Shown in pieces: positions 1 through 5,681 of a stretch of DNA of 5,681 bases. The notes under the pieces are model-generated. The model did not search any database. It was not told where the DNA came from and saw only the letters and a list, made by a program, of their open reading frames with translations. The position numbers were made by a program, and so were the translations under genes. The number at the start of each line of letters is the position of its first letter. The stretch's first letter is position 1. The DNA lies in assembly GCA_945918315.1 (NCBI GenBank), contig CAMEIK010000089.1:1-5681 (forward strand). The letters are read 5' to 3'. The DNA is from an uncultured Clostridia bacterium. GTDB taxonomy: Bacteria > Bacillota > Clostridia > Oscillospirales > Oscillospiraceae.

Positions 1-18
1 AATCATCCCGAAGGGATT
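1..18 (-). other. Small stem-loop at the window edge
   Basis: In the minus-strand RNA, AAUC plus CC can pair with GG plus GAUU around a UUCG tetraloop, leaving a 2-nt bulge; a simpler AUCCC/GGGAU stem is also possible. It lies beyond the tandem repeat in the operon direction and could be the operon terminator, but any U-tract would be outside the window. Confidence 0.25.
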
Positions 19-20
19 CC

Positions 21-63
21 TTAATTGTCCATTGTCAATTGTCAATTGTCAATTGTCAATTAA
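21..63. repeat. Heptanucleotide tandem repeat (ATTGTCA)n downstream of the operon
   Basis: Five contiguous 7-bp units lie at 24-58: one ATTGTCC then four identical ATTGTCA, with a partial unit to 61. The array is bounded by inverted ends TTAATTG (21-27) and CAATTAA (57-63), and every junction makes a CAATTG palindrome. Read on the minus strand it is TTGACA repeated. It occupies most of the 105-nt non-coding stretch beyond the amylase stop. It resembles the short tandem repeats found between genes in many bacteria; copy number is likely variable. No gene or convincing terminator is seen between it and the amylase stop. Confidence 0.85.
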
Positions 64-105
64 ATTCCAATTTGTCGCCCTCCCGTTTTCGCTGGAGGTT
101 CAATT

Positions 106-1797
106 CTATCCGGGCACCAGCACCGCCGTACCAAAGGGTGGCAGGGTGAGGCTGCCATTGTCCAGGGTGATGGGGTTTCCGTCTGCCGAAAGGGACGCAA
201 CCAGGTTCCACCCCTCATACCCGCTCAGATCCGTCCGGGAAGCCTCAGAGGAAATATTCATCAGAAGGATACACATTTCCTCCCCCCAGGTCTTCCGGAA
301 AGCGCTGACGCAGCCAACGTTCAGTGCTGCTTCTGCCGTGGTCCTGCCGTGGGAAATGGCAGGGATGGCCTGGCGGATAGCGATAAGCTGGCGATAGTAA
401 CTGTAGACGGAATCATCATCGAACCGCTGCTCCTCCAGGGAGCCAAAGGGATAGCTTTCAGGCAGAACACACTCCGGAGGCGGCTGAGTGGTTCCGGAAT
501 CCCGGGCAGCGTTCCAGTACATAGGCGCCCGCTTGTTGGGGTCATTTCCGGACCCGGTCATGCCGATCTCCTCGCCGTAATAAATGAACGCGCTGCCGCT
601 CATAAACAGGTTCATGGCTCCGGCAAGCTTGGTTTTGGCCTGGTCACCGGCGCAGAATCCGGCAATCCGCCCCACATCGTGGTTGGAGAGGAAGGGCGCG
701 TCAATATAGTCAGGGTTCGCACCCAGATAGGCCTCGTCCGCCTTTTCCAGCGCCGTGGCGAAGGTTGTGACTACAGACGGATTCCCCGCGCCCCGGATGA
801 CAGCTACGATCTTCCCGTTGGCGCTTCCAAAGGGGAAGTTGAACAGGCTTGTGATGCCGCTTTCGTAGTAGCGGGTTACCTGGTCGAAGCTGTCCCAGAC
901 CTCCGCTACCAGGAAAGCATCCTCCCTCAGCTCCCGCAGGGTCTGCTGCAGCCAGGACAGCACTTCAATATTGGCATCGGTTTTCCCGGAGTAGAACTCC
1001 TTGGCGGCATCCACCCGGAAGCCGGAGACGCCCAAATCCAGCCAATAGGCCATGATGTCCCGGATCTCGGAGCGAACCGCGTCACTTCCCAGATTCAAAT
1101 CCGGCATATCCGGGCTGAATTGCGACTCATAATACCAGTCCGTTCCGGAAACCTGGGTGTATCCCGGCCTGGCCTCCCGGACAAAATTGTAATAGTCCGC
1201 ATAAGGGCAGTCCTGGACATTCGGCTCCTCGCCTACTAACCCTTTTAGATAATTCACAGCCTGGGTAAACCAGGTATGCTCCGAGCCGGTGTGGTTCACC
1301 ACCAGATCCAGAATCACCCGGATATTCCGCTGATCGCACTGCGTCAGCAGCTCCTGAAAATCCTCCATCGTACCGTATGCAGGGTCAATCGCGAAATAAT
1401 CGGAGACATTGTATTTATGATATGAGGTGCTGGGGTGAATGGGCATCAGCCAGATACCGTTGATCCCCAGCCCCTGTAAATAGTCCAGCTTGGAAATGAC
1501 ACCCTTTAAGTCCCCGATCCCGTCTCCATCGGAGTCACAGAAGGAGTAAACAAAAATCTCATACCAGACCCGGTAATTGTCCTCGGGGCTTTCCCCCAGG
1601 GTGTGGATCCGGTCCAGCGCCTGCTCTGTTTTCACGGCTTCTCCGGGCACGGCGGCTGATTCCCCCGAAAACTCCACAGCCGCCCCCGAGAACTCGGGGG
1701 CGGTGGTGAATTCCTGGGTTTTGCCAGCCGGAGCGCATCCGGCAAGCAGAAAGGCCGCGAGCAGCAGGCACAGAAGCCTTTTTGCCCGTATTTTCAT
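106..1797 (-). CDS. Lipid-anchored GH13 alpha-amylase family glycosidase
   Basis: A 563-residue glycoside hydrolase predicted to cut alpha-1,4 (possibly also alpha-1,6) glucans on the outer face of the membrane, feeding the adjacent transporter. Seen: a lipoprotein signal peptide with lipobox LLAGC (Cys21), a short linker with a repeated EFSG unit (about 35-45), then a GH13 catalytic domain from about residue 75. DSDGDGIGDL (88-97) looks like a calcium-binding loop. Conserved regions: I DLVVNH (164-169), II GFRVDAAK with nucleophile Asp263, III FLVAEVWD with acid/base Glu299, IV FLSNHD with Asp374; all three catalytic residues are present. Region V reads MPDLN (231-235), the signature of the group intermediate between oligo-1,6-glucosidases and neopullulanases (GH13 subfamily 36, which includes AmyA of Halothermothrix orenii). 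A beta-sandwich C domain should fill about 490-563. Start: ATG with a modest AAAGGG 10 nt upstream, 6 nt after malG. Exact specificity (amylase, neopullulanase, maltogenic) cannot be read from sequence. Confidence 0.92.
   Translation of the reverse strand: MKIRAKRLLCLLLAAFLLAGCAPAGKTQEFTTAPEFSGAAVEFSGESAAVPGEAVKTEQALDRIHTLGESPEDNYRVWYEIFVYSFCDSDGDGIGDLKGVISKLDYLQGLGINGIWLMPIHPSTSYHKYNVSDYFAIDPAYGTMEDFQELLTQCDQRNIRVILDLVVNHTGSEHTWFTQAVNYLKGLVGEEPNVQDCPYADYYNFVREARPGYTQVSGTDWYYESQFSPDMPDLNLGSDAVRSEIRDIMAYWLDLGVSGFRVDAAKEFYSGKTDANIEVLSWLQQTLRELREDAFLVAEVWDSFDQVTRYYESGITSLFNFPFGSANGKIVAVIRGAGNPSVVTTFATALEKADEAYLGANPDYIDAPFLSNHDVGRIAGFCAGDQAKTKLAGAMNLFMSGSAFIYYGEEIGMTGSGNDPNKRAPMYWNAARDSGTTQPPPECVLPESYPFGSLEEQRFDDDSVYSYYRQLIAIRQAIPAISHGRTTAEAALNVGCVSAFRKTWGEEMCILLMNISSEASRTDLSGYEGWNLVASLSADGNPITLDNGSLTLPPFGTAVLVPG
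1680..1703. repeat. Perfect 11-bp inverted repeat inside the amylase 5' coding region
   Basis: CCGCCCCCGAG, two bases, then CTCGGGGGCGG: a very GC-rich palindrome about 95-118 nt into the amylase gene, in the linker behind the lipoprotein signal. Part of it also resembles the neighbouring copy of the EFSG-coding repeat. No T-tract follows in either direction. In mRNA it could slow ribosomes just after the signal peptide emerges; it may equally be a by-product of the duplicated linker codons. Confidence 0.5.
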
Positions 1798-1803
1798 AGA
1801 CGC

Positions 1804-2676
1804 TTAACCCTTTACGGAACCGCTCATGGCTTCCTGATAGAACCGCTGGGTAATCATGAACAGGATGGAGATGGGGATGGCAACCAGCACCGCGCCGGCA
1901 CAGAACCGGACGAACCAGGTATCCACATACTCTTTCTCCAGCATACTCCACAGGCCGATGGACACGGTGAAATACTTGGCGTTGGTCCGGACGATCACCT
2001 TGGCAAAGACAAAGTCCACCCAGGGGCCCATGAAGGAGGTAATGATCTGATACACGATCATGGGCTTGCTCAGAGGCAAGGTTATCTTGGTAAAGATCTG
2101 CCAGCGGGTGCAGCCGTCAAGTGCCGCTGCCTCGTCCAGTGCCTTGGGGATAGTATCCATGAAGCCCTTCATAACGTAGAACTGGGTGCCCGCGCCGGAG
2201 GAGAAGCAGATGATCAGCGCCAGCGGGATCTTGTCTCCCTCGGTCATGCCCAGGGCCTTCAGGATAAAGTACACGGCAACCATGGTCATGAACCCGGGGA
2301 ACAGGTTCAGAATCATAGCCATGTTCATGTAGGGCTTACGCATCTTCCACTTCAGGCGGCTGGTGCAGTAGGATACGCTCAGCACAAAGAAAGTGGAAAC
2401 CACGCAGGAGCAACAGGCGATGCAGAATGTATTGAAGAACATCCGCGGGAAGTTCATGACATCAAACTCAGTGAACAGCGCCTTGTAGTTGTTCAGCGTG
2501 TATGCGGTGGGCAGGAACGTGGAAATAAACTGGCCCTTTCCATCCCGGAAAGACTGCATCACCAGCCAGAAGAAAGGCAGAAGCCAAACAAGGCACATGG
2601 AAATCAGGAAAATATACGTGACTACATCGCCGGTAATCCGCTTGGCTTTCATTCCGCCATGTGATTTTTTTGCCAT
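1804..2676 (-). CDS. malG: Maltodextrin ABC transporter permease, MalG subunit
   Basis: A 290-residue inner-membrane permease, partner of MalF in the maltodextrin importer. Seen: a basic N-terminus (MAKKSHGGMKAKR), a first span at about residues 18-41, and further hydrophobic segments at about 82-104, 117-141, 150-168, 205-228 and 255-276, giving the usual six-span layout. The EAA loop for ATPase contact is at about 181-203 (DEAAALDGCTRWQIF, then ITLPLSKP). The C-terminus SGSVKG resembles the conserved GGVKG-type tail of MalG. Start: ATG at 2676 shares one base with the malF stop (TAATG), with GAGGAGGG 9 nt upstream inside the end of malF, so translational coupling and near-equal MalF:MalG synthesis are expected. 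Length is normal for the family. Six nt separate its stop from the amylase ATG. Confidence 0.94.
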   Translation of the reverse strand: MAKKSHGGMKAKRITGDVVTYIFLISMCLVWLLPFFWLVMQSFRDGKGQFISTFLPTAYTLNNYKALFTEFDVMNFPRMFFNTFCIACCSCVVSTFFVLSVSYCTSRLKWKMRKPYMNMAMILNLFPGFMTMVAVYFILKALGMTEGDKIPLALIICFSSGAGTQFYVMKGFMDTIPKALDEAAALDGCTRWQIFTKITLPLSKPMIVYQIITSFMGPWVDFVFAKVIVRTNAKYFTVSIGLWSMLEKEYVDTWFVRFCAGAVLVAIPISILFMITQRFYQEAMSGSVKG

Positions 2677-4070
2677 TATTTGAAGCCCTCCTCATCTTTA
2701 TAGGATCCTGTACTGCGGTAGGTGACCAGGGAAACAACGGACAGCACCACAAAGGTAAAGATGCCGATCACTGCGCCGATATTGTATTTCTGCTGATCCA
2801 CGGACAGCTTATACAGCCAGGTTACCAGCAGGTCTGTCGCGCCGGCTGTATTGCCAACCGCCACAGGCTCGCCGCGGGTGAACAGGAAAATCACGTTGAA
2901 GTTGTTGATGTTTCCCGTGAAAGAGGTGATGAGGTAAGGGGTCAGCACAAACAGCATATACGGCAGTGTTATGTTAAAGAACTGCTGCACCGCGTTCGCG
3001 CCATCAATACGGGCCGCTTCATACTGTTCAGCGGGGATATTCTGCAGAATACCCGTGACCTGCATGATGGTGTAGGGAATACCCACCCACAGGTTTATGA
3101 CAATGACCAGAACTCTTGCCCATGTGGCATCCGTCAGGAAGGGCAGACGGGCGGAAATCCAGCCTGCGTTAAGCAGCATCCGGTTCACAATACCGTCAGG
3201 CAGCATCATGGAACGGATAACCAGCAGGGAAACGAACTGAGGAACAGCAATGGTCATGGACAAGCAACCACGCCACAGTCCTTTAAACTTAATGGTGGGA
3301 CGATTGATAATAATGGCGACAATGGTACCCAGAATGAAGTTCAGGAAAGTGGCAAAGAAAGCCCAAACCAGAGTCCATTTCAGAACACTCCAGAACTGGC
3401 TTCCCACAGTGGAGTTGGTATCGAACAGAAGGGCAAAATTGCGCAATCCTACCCAGTCAAACAGGACCAGATGGTCACCTTCCTTGGAAAAGTTGGTGAA
3501 AGCCATGCAGACCATGTAGATGAGGGGCAGGATGGTAAAAATCAGCAGGCACGTAAATGGAAGCGCCATCAGGAGCTTATGGACATTTTCGTCAAAGAGT
3601 GCTTTCACATCGTCAACGAATCCCGGGACACGCTGTCCGGCGTTCTTCCTTTTCTGTGCCATGTATCCGCTTCTGACAGAGGCACGCCATACCAGAACCA
3701 GCACAATAATAACACACAGGGACGCAAGGCCGTAAAGCAGAATCAGCTGGGACTGGTCTCCCATAATGTATTCATACACGCCTTCGTCGTCATTCCAGAC
3801 TTCCTGCATGGGCCGATCGCCCAAACTGGGAAGCATGGAAATCCAATACAGTCCGCCTCCCGGCATTGCCAGGAACCAGATGACTCCAATTTCGATTCCA
3901 AGGAACAGCAGTCCCTTGATAATCTGACCGGAAGCAATGTTTCCAAGACCCATTACCAGGCAGGAGAGCCACACCAGAGGCCCCCCCTGTCTGAGAGCAA
4001 CCATCAGAGGACCAGTGTTTTTCTTTCTCTGACGGGCCGCCGCGGTTTTTGCCAATTCCTTCGTTGACAC
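2676..4070 (-). CDS. malF: Maltodextrin ABC transporter permease, MalF subunit (GTG start)
   Basis: A 464-residue inner-membrane permease forming the sugar channel with MalG. Seen: a basic N-terminus, hydrophobic segments at about residues 31-70 (probably two spans), 108-128 and 165-190, then the core permease segments to about 450. The EAA cytoplasmic loop that docks on the ATPase is at about 351-370 (EAARIDG, ending ITLP). Near the C-terminus come NNFNVIFLFTRGEP and ATDLLVTWLYKL, both typical of MalF. The length lies between Gram-positive MalC-type proteins and E. coli MalF, owing to the extra N-terminal spans. The start is placed at GTG 4070, preceded by AAGGGAG with 8 nt spacing. The in-frame ATG at 4169 would sit straight after a terminator U-tract with no ribosome binding site, and its first 33 codons would be a long hairpin. 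Its TAA overlaps the malG ATG by one base. A 175-nt structured gap separates it from malE. Confidence 0.93.
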   Translation of the reverse strand: MSTKELAKTAAARQRKKNTGPLMVALRQGGPLVWLSCLVMGLGNIASGQIIKGLLFLGIEIGVIWFLAMPGGGLYWISMLPSLGDRPMQEVWNDDEGVYEYIMGDQSQLILLYGLASLCVIIVLVLVWRASVRSGYMAQKRKNAGQRVPGFVDDVKALFDENVHKLLMALPFTCLLIFTILPLIYMVCMAFTNFSKEGDHLVLFDWVGLRNFALLFDTNSTVGSQFWSVLKWTLVWAFFATFLNFILGTIVAIIINRPTIKFKGLWRGCLSMTIAVPQFVSLLVIRSMMLPDGIVNRMLLNAGWISARLPFLTDATWARVLVIVINLWVGIPYTIMQVTGILQNIPAEQYEAARIDGANAVQQFFNITLPYMLFVLTPYLITSFTGNINNFNVIFLFTRGEPVAVGNTAGATDLLVTWLYKLSVDQQKYNIGAVIGIFTFVVLSVVSLVTYRSTGSYKDEEGFK

Positions 4071-4078
4071 GCTACCGT

Positions 4079-4085
4079 CTCCCTT
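4079..4085 (-). promoter_or_regulatory. Ribosome binding site of malF (fixes its GTG start)
   Basis: AAGGGAG on the minus strand, 8 nt before GTG at 4070. It is the only good site near the malF N-terminus and rules against the ATG codons at 4169 (directly after the U-tract) and 4130 (in the hairpin loop). Confidence 0.8.
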
Positions 4086-4099
4086 CTTTCTTGAATCCG

Positions 4100-4159
4100 G
4101 CAAACAACCTTGTCTCAGGTCCGGAGCCATTGCCCCGAAGCTAAGACAAGGCTGTTTGC
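4100..4159 (-). promoter_or_regulatory. 60-nt long hairpin in the malE-malF gap
   Basis: Arms 4100-4118 and 4141-4159 pair over 19 bp; after one mismatch (4119/4140) a further 8 bp form (4120-4127 with 4132-4139) around a 4-nt loop. That gives 27 pairs in 60 nt. All four non-Watson-Crick positions are G-U in the minus-strand RNA and would be A-C mismatches in a plus-strand RNA, so the structure belongs to the mal transcript. No U-tract follows it; the malF ribosome binding site begins 15 nt later. It could block 3' exonucleases or be an endonuclease cleavage target that separates malE from malFG mRNA. A small repeat element inserted here is an alternative. Confidence 0.7.
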
Positions 4160-4171
4160 GGAACTTCATTT

Positions 4172-4206
4172 AAAAAGGCGGCGACCAGAGAATTCTGGCC
4201 GCCGCC
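4172..4206 (-). terminator. Intrinsic terminator-like hairpin between malE and malF
   Basis: In the minus-strand RNA a 13-bp GC-rich stem (GGCGGCGGCCAGA with UCUGGUCGCCGCC, one G-U wobble) closes an AUUC loop and is followed at once by UUUUU. It begins about 39 nt after the malE stop. On the other strand there is no T-tract and the wobble becomes an A-C mismatch, so it points in the operon direction. Because malF and malG need transcription from upstream, and no obvious promoter is seen in the gap, it most likely works as a partial terminator or as a 3' end stabiliser for malE mRNA, giving more MalE than MalFG. Confidence 0.8.
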
Positions 4207-4245
4207 AGGCGCGACTATTTATCAGGTGAAACGCTCAGACAGATC

Positions 4246-5538
4246 TTACAGACCGGTGTTGTTGATAGCAGCGTTCCACAGATCGGTCTTTTCCAGAGCA
4301 TTCTCAGCAGTGATCTCGTTGTTGGCAAGGCCCTTGCCCATGGACTCGGCGTTGGACCAGTAAGCGCCCATCTCGGGGATGGAGGGCTGAAGCACGGAGG
4401 TGTTGGCAATGGTTGCGTCCTGAGCCAGAGCGGCAGGATTGCTGGAGAAAGCATCGGTAGCCAGCAGGGCGGCGTTGCAGGGAACCACGCTGCCGTCACG
4501 CAGGTCGTAGTGCAGCTGCTGCATCTCGGGAGAAGCCAGCCAAGCGGCCAGAGCGTAAGCAACCTTCATCTCCTTGCAGTTGGGGTTAACGCCCAGAGCC
4601 TTGGTGCCGGAGAAGGACTTGAGCTGCAGCTGCTCACCGTCGATGGTGATGCAGGGCAGCTGAGCAGCGCCGTAATTTTCGCCCAGAGCCTCAGCAACAT
4701 TCTTAGCATCCCAGGTGCCGGAGAACAGAGCACCGACAGTACCGTTCCGCAGGCCATCCATGCCGGCGCCGTTGGCATCATCAATCAGCTTGCCGCTGGC
4801 CAGAGCGTTGGCAACATAGGTGGTAGCCTTCGCGCCCTGCTCGCCGCCGAAGGTGATACCGGCAGAGCCGTCAGTGCCATCGCCAAACATGGTGCCGCCA
4901 ACAGCGAAATAGAAGCTGGGCAGGTACCAGGTGTTGGTCACGGGGAAGGCAACAACAGCCTTCTCCATCATGGCGTCCAGAGACTTGATGTCCTCTTCGG
5001 TGAAGACGGACTTGTTGTAGTACATAAACCAGGTATTGCCGGTGAAGGGGATGCCGTAGACATTGCCATCAGCATCGGAAACGGACTTAACAATAGCCTC
5101 GGAGTTGGAAGCCTTGACCTCAGCCAGCACGTCGCCGCCCAGCTTGGCAATGGCGTTGGCCTGAATCAGACGGCCCAGCTGGTCGTTGGCGAACATATAG
5201 ACGTCAGCGGCAGCGGAAGGATCCTGGGTCACGTTGTTACCGGCATCGCCCTCGGAGCAGACACCAAAGTTAAAGGTGATATTCCACTCAGGATGGGCCT
5301 CGTTAAACTTCGCGCAGGCGACCTGCAGGAAGCTGTTCTCGTTGGCCTGATCCTCGGACGGGCCCCAGACAGTCAGGGTGACATCCTTCGCCTCGGTGGG
5401 AGCTTCGGTAGCGGTAGAAGCCTCGGTTTCGGTGGGCTTCTCAGTAGCGGCAGTGGCGGGGGCGTCAGTCTTGGCAGCGCAGGCAGCCAGGGACAGCACC
5501 ATGCACATTGCGAGAAGCAGTGCAAAGATCTTTTTCAT
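4246..5538 (-). CDS. malE: Maltose/maltodextrin ABC transporter substrate-binding lipoprotein (MalE family)
   Basis: A 430-residue extracellular solute-binding protein of family 1. It should capture maltose or maltodextrins outside the membrane and hand them to MalF/MalG. Seen: a lipoprotein signal peptide (MKKIF, hydrophobic stretch, lipobox LAAC with Cys20), then a Thr/Glu/Ala/Pro-rich tether at about residues 21-51, then the mature fold opening with VTLTVWGP. Family-typical stretches include MYYNKSVF, FSGTWDAKNV and, near the C-terminus, PSIPEMGAYWSN, which resembles the end of E. coli MalE. The ATG at 5538 is chosen over an in-frame ATG 36 codons upstream (5646) because it has an AAGGAGG site 9 nt before it and starts directly on the signal peptide; the longer version would translate the operator and leader. 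First gene of the operon. Leucine codons after the signal peptide appear to be mostly CTG, consistent with high expression. The exact sugar is inferred from the amylase neighbour; another alpha-gluco-oligosaccharide is possible. Confidence 0.93.
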   Translation of the reverse strand: MKKIFALLLAMCMVLSLAACAAKTDAPATAATEKPTETEASTATEAPTEAKDVTLTVWGPSEDQANENSFLQVACAKFNEAHPEWNITFNFGVCSEGDAGNNVTQDPSAAADVYMFANDQLGRLIQANAIAKLGGDVLAEVKASNSEAIVKSVSDADGNVYGIPFTGNTWFMYYNKSVFTEEDIKSLDAMMEKAVVAFPVTNTWYLPSFYFAVGGTMFGDGTDGSAGITFGGEQGAKATTYVANALASGKLIDDANGAGMDGLRNGTVGALFSGTWDAKNVAEALGENYGAAQLPCITIDGEQLQLKSFSGTKALGVNPNCKEMKVAYALAAWLASPEMQQLHYDLRDGSVVPCNAALLATDAFSSNPAALAQDATIANTSVLQPSIPEMGAYWSNAESMGKGLANNEITAENALEKTDLWNAAINNTGL

Positions 5539-5547
5539 TTTACATTT

Positions 5548-5554
5548 CCTCCTT
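5548..5554 (-). promoter_or_regulatory. Ribosome binding site of malE (fixes its start)
   Basis: AAGGAGG on the minus strand, 9 nt before the ATG at 5538. It decides this start against the longer in-frame ATG at 5646, which lies inside the operator and has no such site. Confidence 0.85.
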
Positions 5555-5581
5555 AAAATTTGGGTCTTCGCGGGTTTTCCT

Positions 5582-5600
5582 CCGGCGGCTTGTCCGCCAG
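5582..5600 (-). promoter_or_regulatory. Small stem-loop in the malE 5' leader
   Basis: In the minus-strand RNA, CUGGCGG pairs with CCGCCGG (7 bp, one U-G wobble) around an ACAAG loop. It lies about 30 nt upstream of the malE ribosome binding site with no U-tract behind it, so it is not a terminator. It could stabilise the 5' end of the mRNA; no known riboswitch motif was recognised. Confidence 0.4.
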
Positions 5601-5673
5601 CCGGAAAAATCCGGAAAATTTGCGGGTTTCCCGGGATTTTTCCCACTGAAAGCGTTTTCAGTCAGCCGGAAAA
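5598..5673. repeat. CAGCCGGAAAA direct repeats flanking the operator side of the malE leader
   Basis: CAGCCGGAAAA occurs at 5598-5608 and again at 5663-5673, and its core CCGGAAAA a third time at 5611-5618. The right copy abuts the cre-like operator. The stretch also has repeated GCGGGTTTCC-like units near 5570 and 5622. These could be accessory binding sites or simple duplication; function unknown. Confidence 0.45.
5645..5662. promoter_or_regulatory. cre / LacI-family (MalR-type) operator upstream of malE
   Basis: The 18-bp site ACTGAAAGCGTTTTCAGT is an inverted repeat with only the two central CG-flanking bases asymmetric. On both strands it fits the catabolite-responsive element consensus TGWAARCGYTWNCW used by CcpA, and it has the central CG typical of LacI-family operators. 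It lies about 110 nt upstream of the malE start. A weak -10-like TATTCT on the minus strand (5678-5673) would put transcription start just before the site, so a bound repressor would block initiation or elongation; the matching -35 would lie beyond the window. Whether CcpA, a MalR repressor or both bind cannot be told from sequence. Confidence 0.65.
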
Positions 5674-5681
5674 GAATAAGA

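Noticed and set aside
21..63. CRISPR array
   Set aside because: The units are 7 bp and contiguous without spacers; this is a simple tandem repeat.
79..98. CCTCC/GGAGG stem just after the amylase stop as an operon terminator
   Set aside because: Only 5 bp with a 10-nt loop and no T-tract on either strand.
349..1239. A 296-codon open frame on the plus strand opposite the amylase gene
   Set aside because: Fully covered by a well-supported GH13 gene; the translation shows no known motifs.
2661..4067. A 468-codon open frame on the plus strand opposite malF
   Set aside because: It mirrors malF almost end to end and its protein is rich in Asn, Gln, His and Asp, as expected from the reverse complement of membrane-protein codons. 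No ribosome binding site or recognisable domain.
5540..5545. ATG followed at once by TAA between the malE ribosome binding site and start
   Set aside because: It resembles a start-stop regulatory element, but it is only 2 nt from the Shine-Dalgarno, too close for initiation; probably chance.
4510..5556. A 348-codon open frame on the plus strand opposite malE
   Set aside because: Gly/Leu/Val-rich low-complexity shadow of malE's biased codons, with no recognisable domain and no support for expression.
5539..5646. A 36-residue N-terminal extension of MalE
   Set aside because: It would translate the operator and leader, lacks a ribosome binding site, and would bury the lipoprotein signal peptide.

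Overview
The window holds a four-gene maltose/maltodextrin uptake and degradation operon. All genes lie on the minus strand, so the operon reads from the right edge of the window to the left: malE (solute-binding lipoprotein), malF and malG (the two permease subunits), then a lipid-anchored GH13 alpha-amylase-type glycosidase. Both extracellular proteins begin with lipoprotein signal peptides, Shine-Dalgarno sites are strong AGGAGG types, and the operator matches a Gram-positive cre / LacI-family site. Together with the moderately high GC and the Thr/Glu/Ala-rich linker after the MalE lipobox, this suggests a member of the Clostridia, plausibly a gut Oscillospirales-like bacterium. The taxonomic call is inference.

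Layout, right to left. 5539-5681 is the malE upstream region: an 18-bp near-palindromic cre/LacI-type operator at the edge, CAGCCGGAAAA direct repeats, a small leader stem-loop and a strong ribosome binding site. malE spans 5538-4246. The malE-malF gap is 175 nt once malF is correctly started at a GTG codon (4070). It contains a terminator-like hairpin with a U5 tract, followed by a 60-nt, nearly fully paired hairpin. malF (4070-2676) and malG (2676-1804) overlap by one base (TAATG). The amylase gene starts 6 nt after malG (1797-106). The left 105 nt hold no gene; they contain a heptanucleotide tandem array (ATTGTCA) and a small stem-loop cut by the window edge.

How the genes work together (inference from families): the amylase, tethered to the outer face of the membrane, would cut alpha-glucans to maltodextrins; MalE captures these, and MalF/MalG import them. 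No ATPase (MalK/MsmX) is present in the window, so one encoded elsewhere must energise the transporter. A LacI-family repressor (MalR) and/or CcpA probably act at the operator.

The least ordinary part is the malE-malF gap. Its two stacked hairpins use only G-U wobbles in the mal-sense RNA wherever they depart from Watson-Crick pairing, which fits a functional RNA that sets the MalE:MalFG ratio, comparable in position to the REP elements between malE and malF in E. coli. I see no evidence for a wholly new enzyme system here; the novelty candidates are regulatory.
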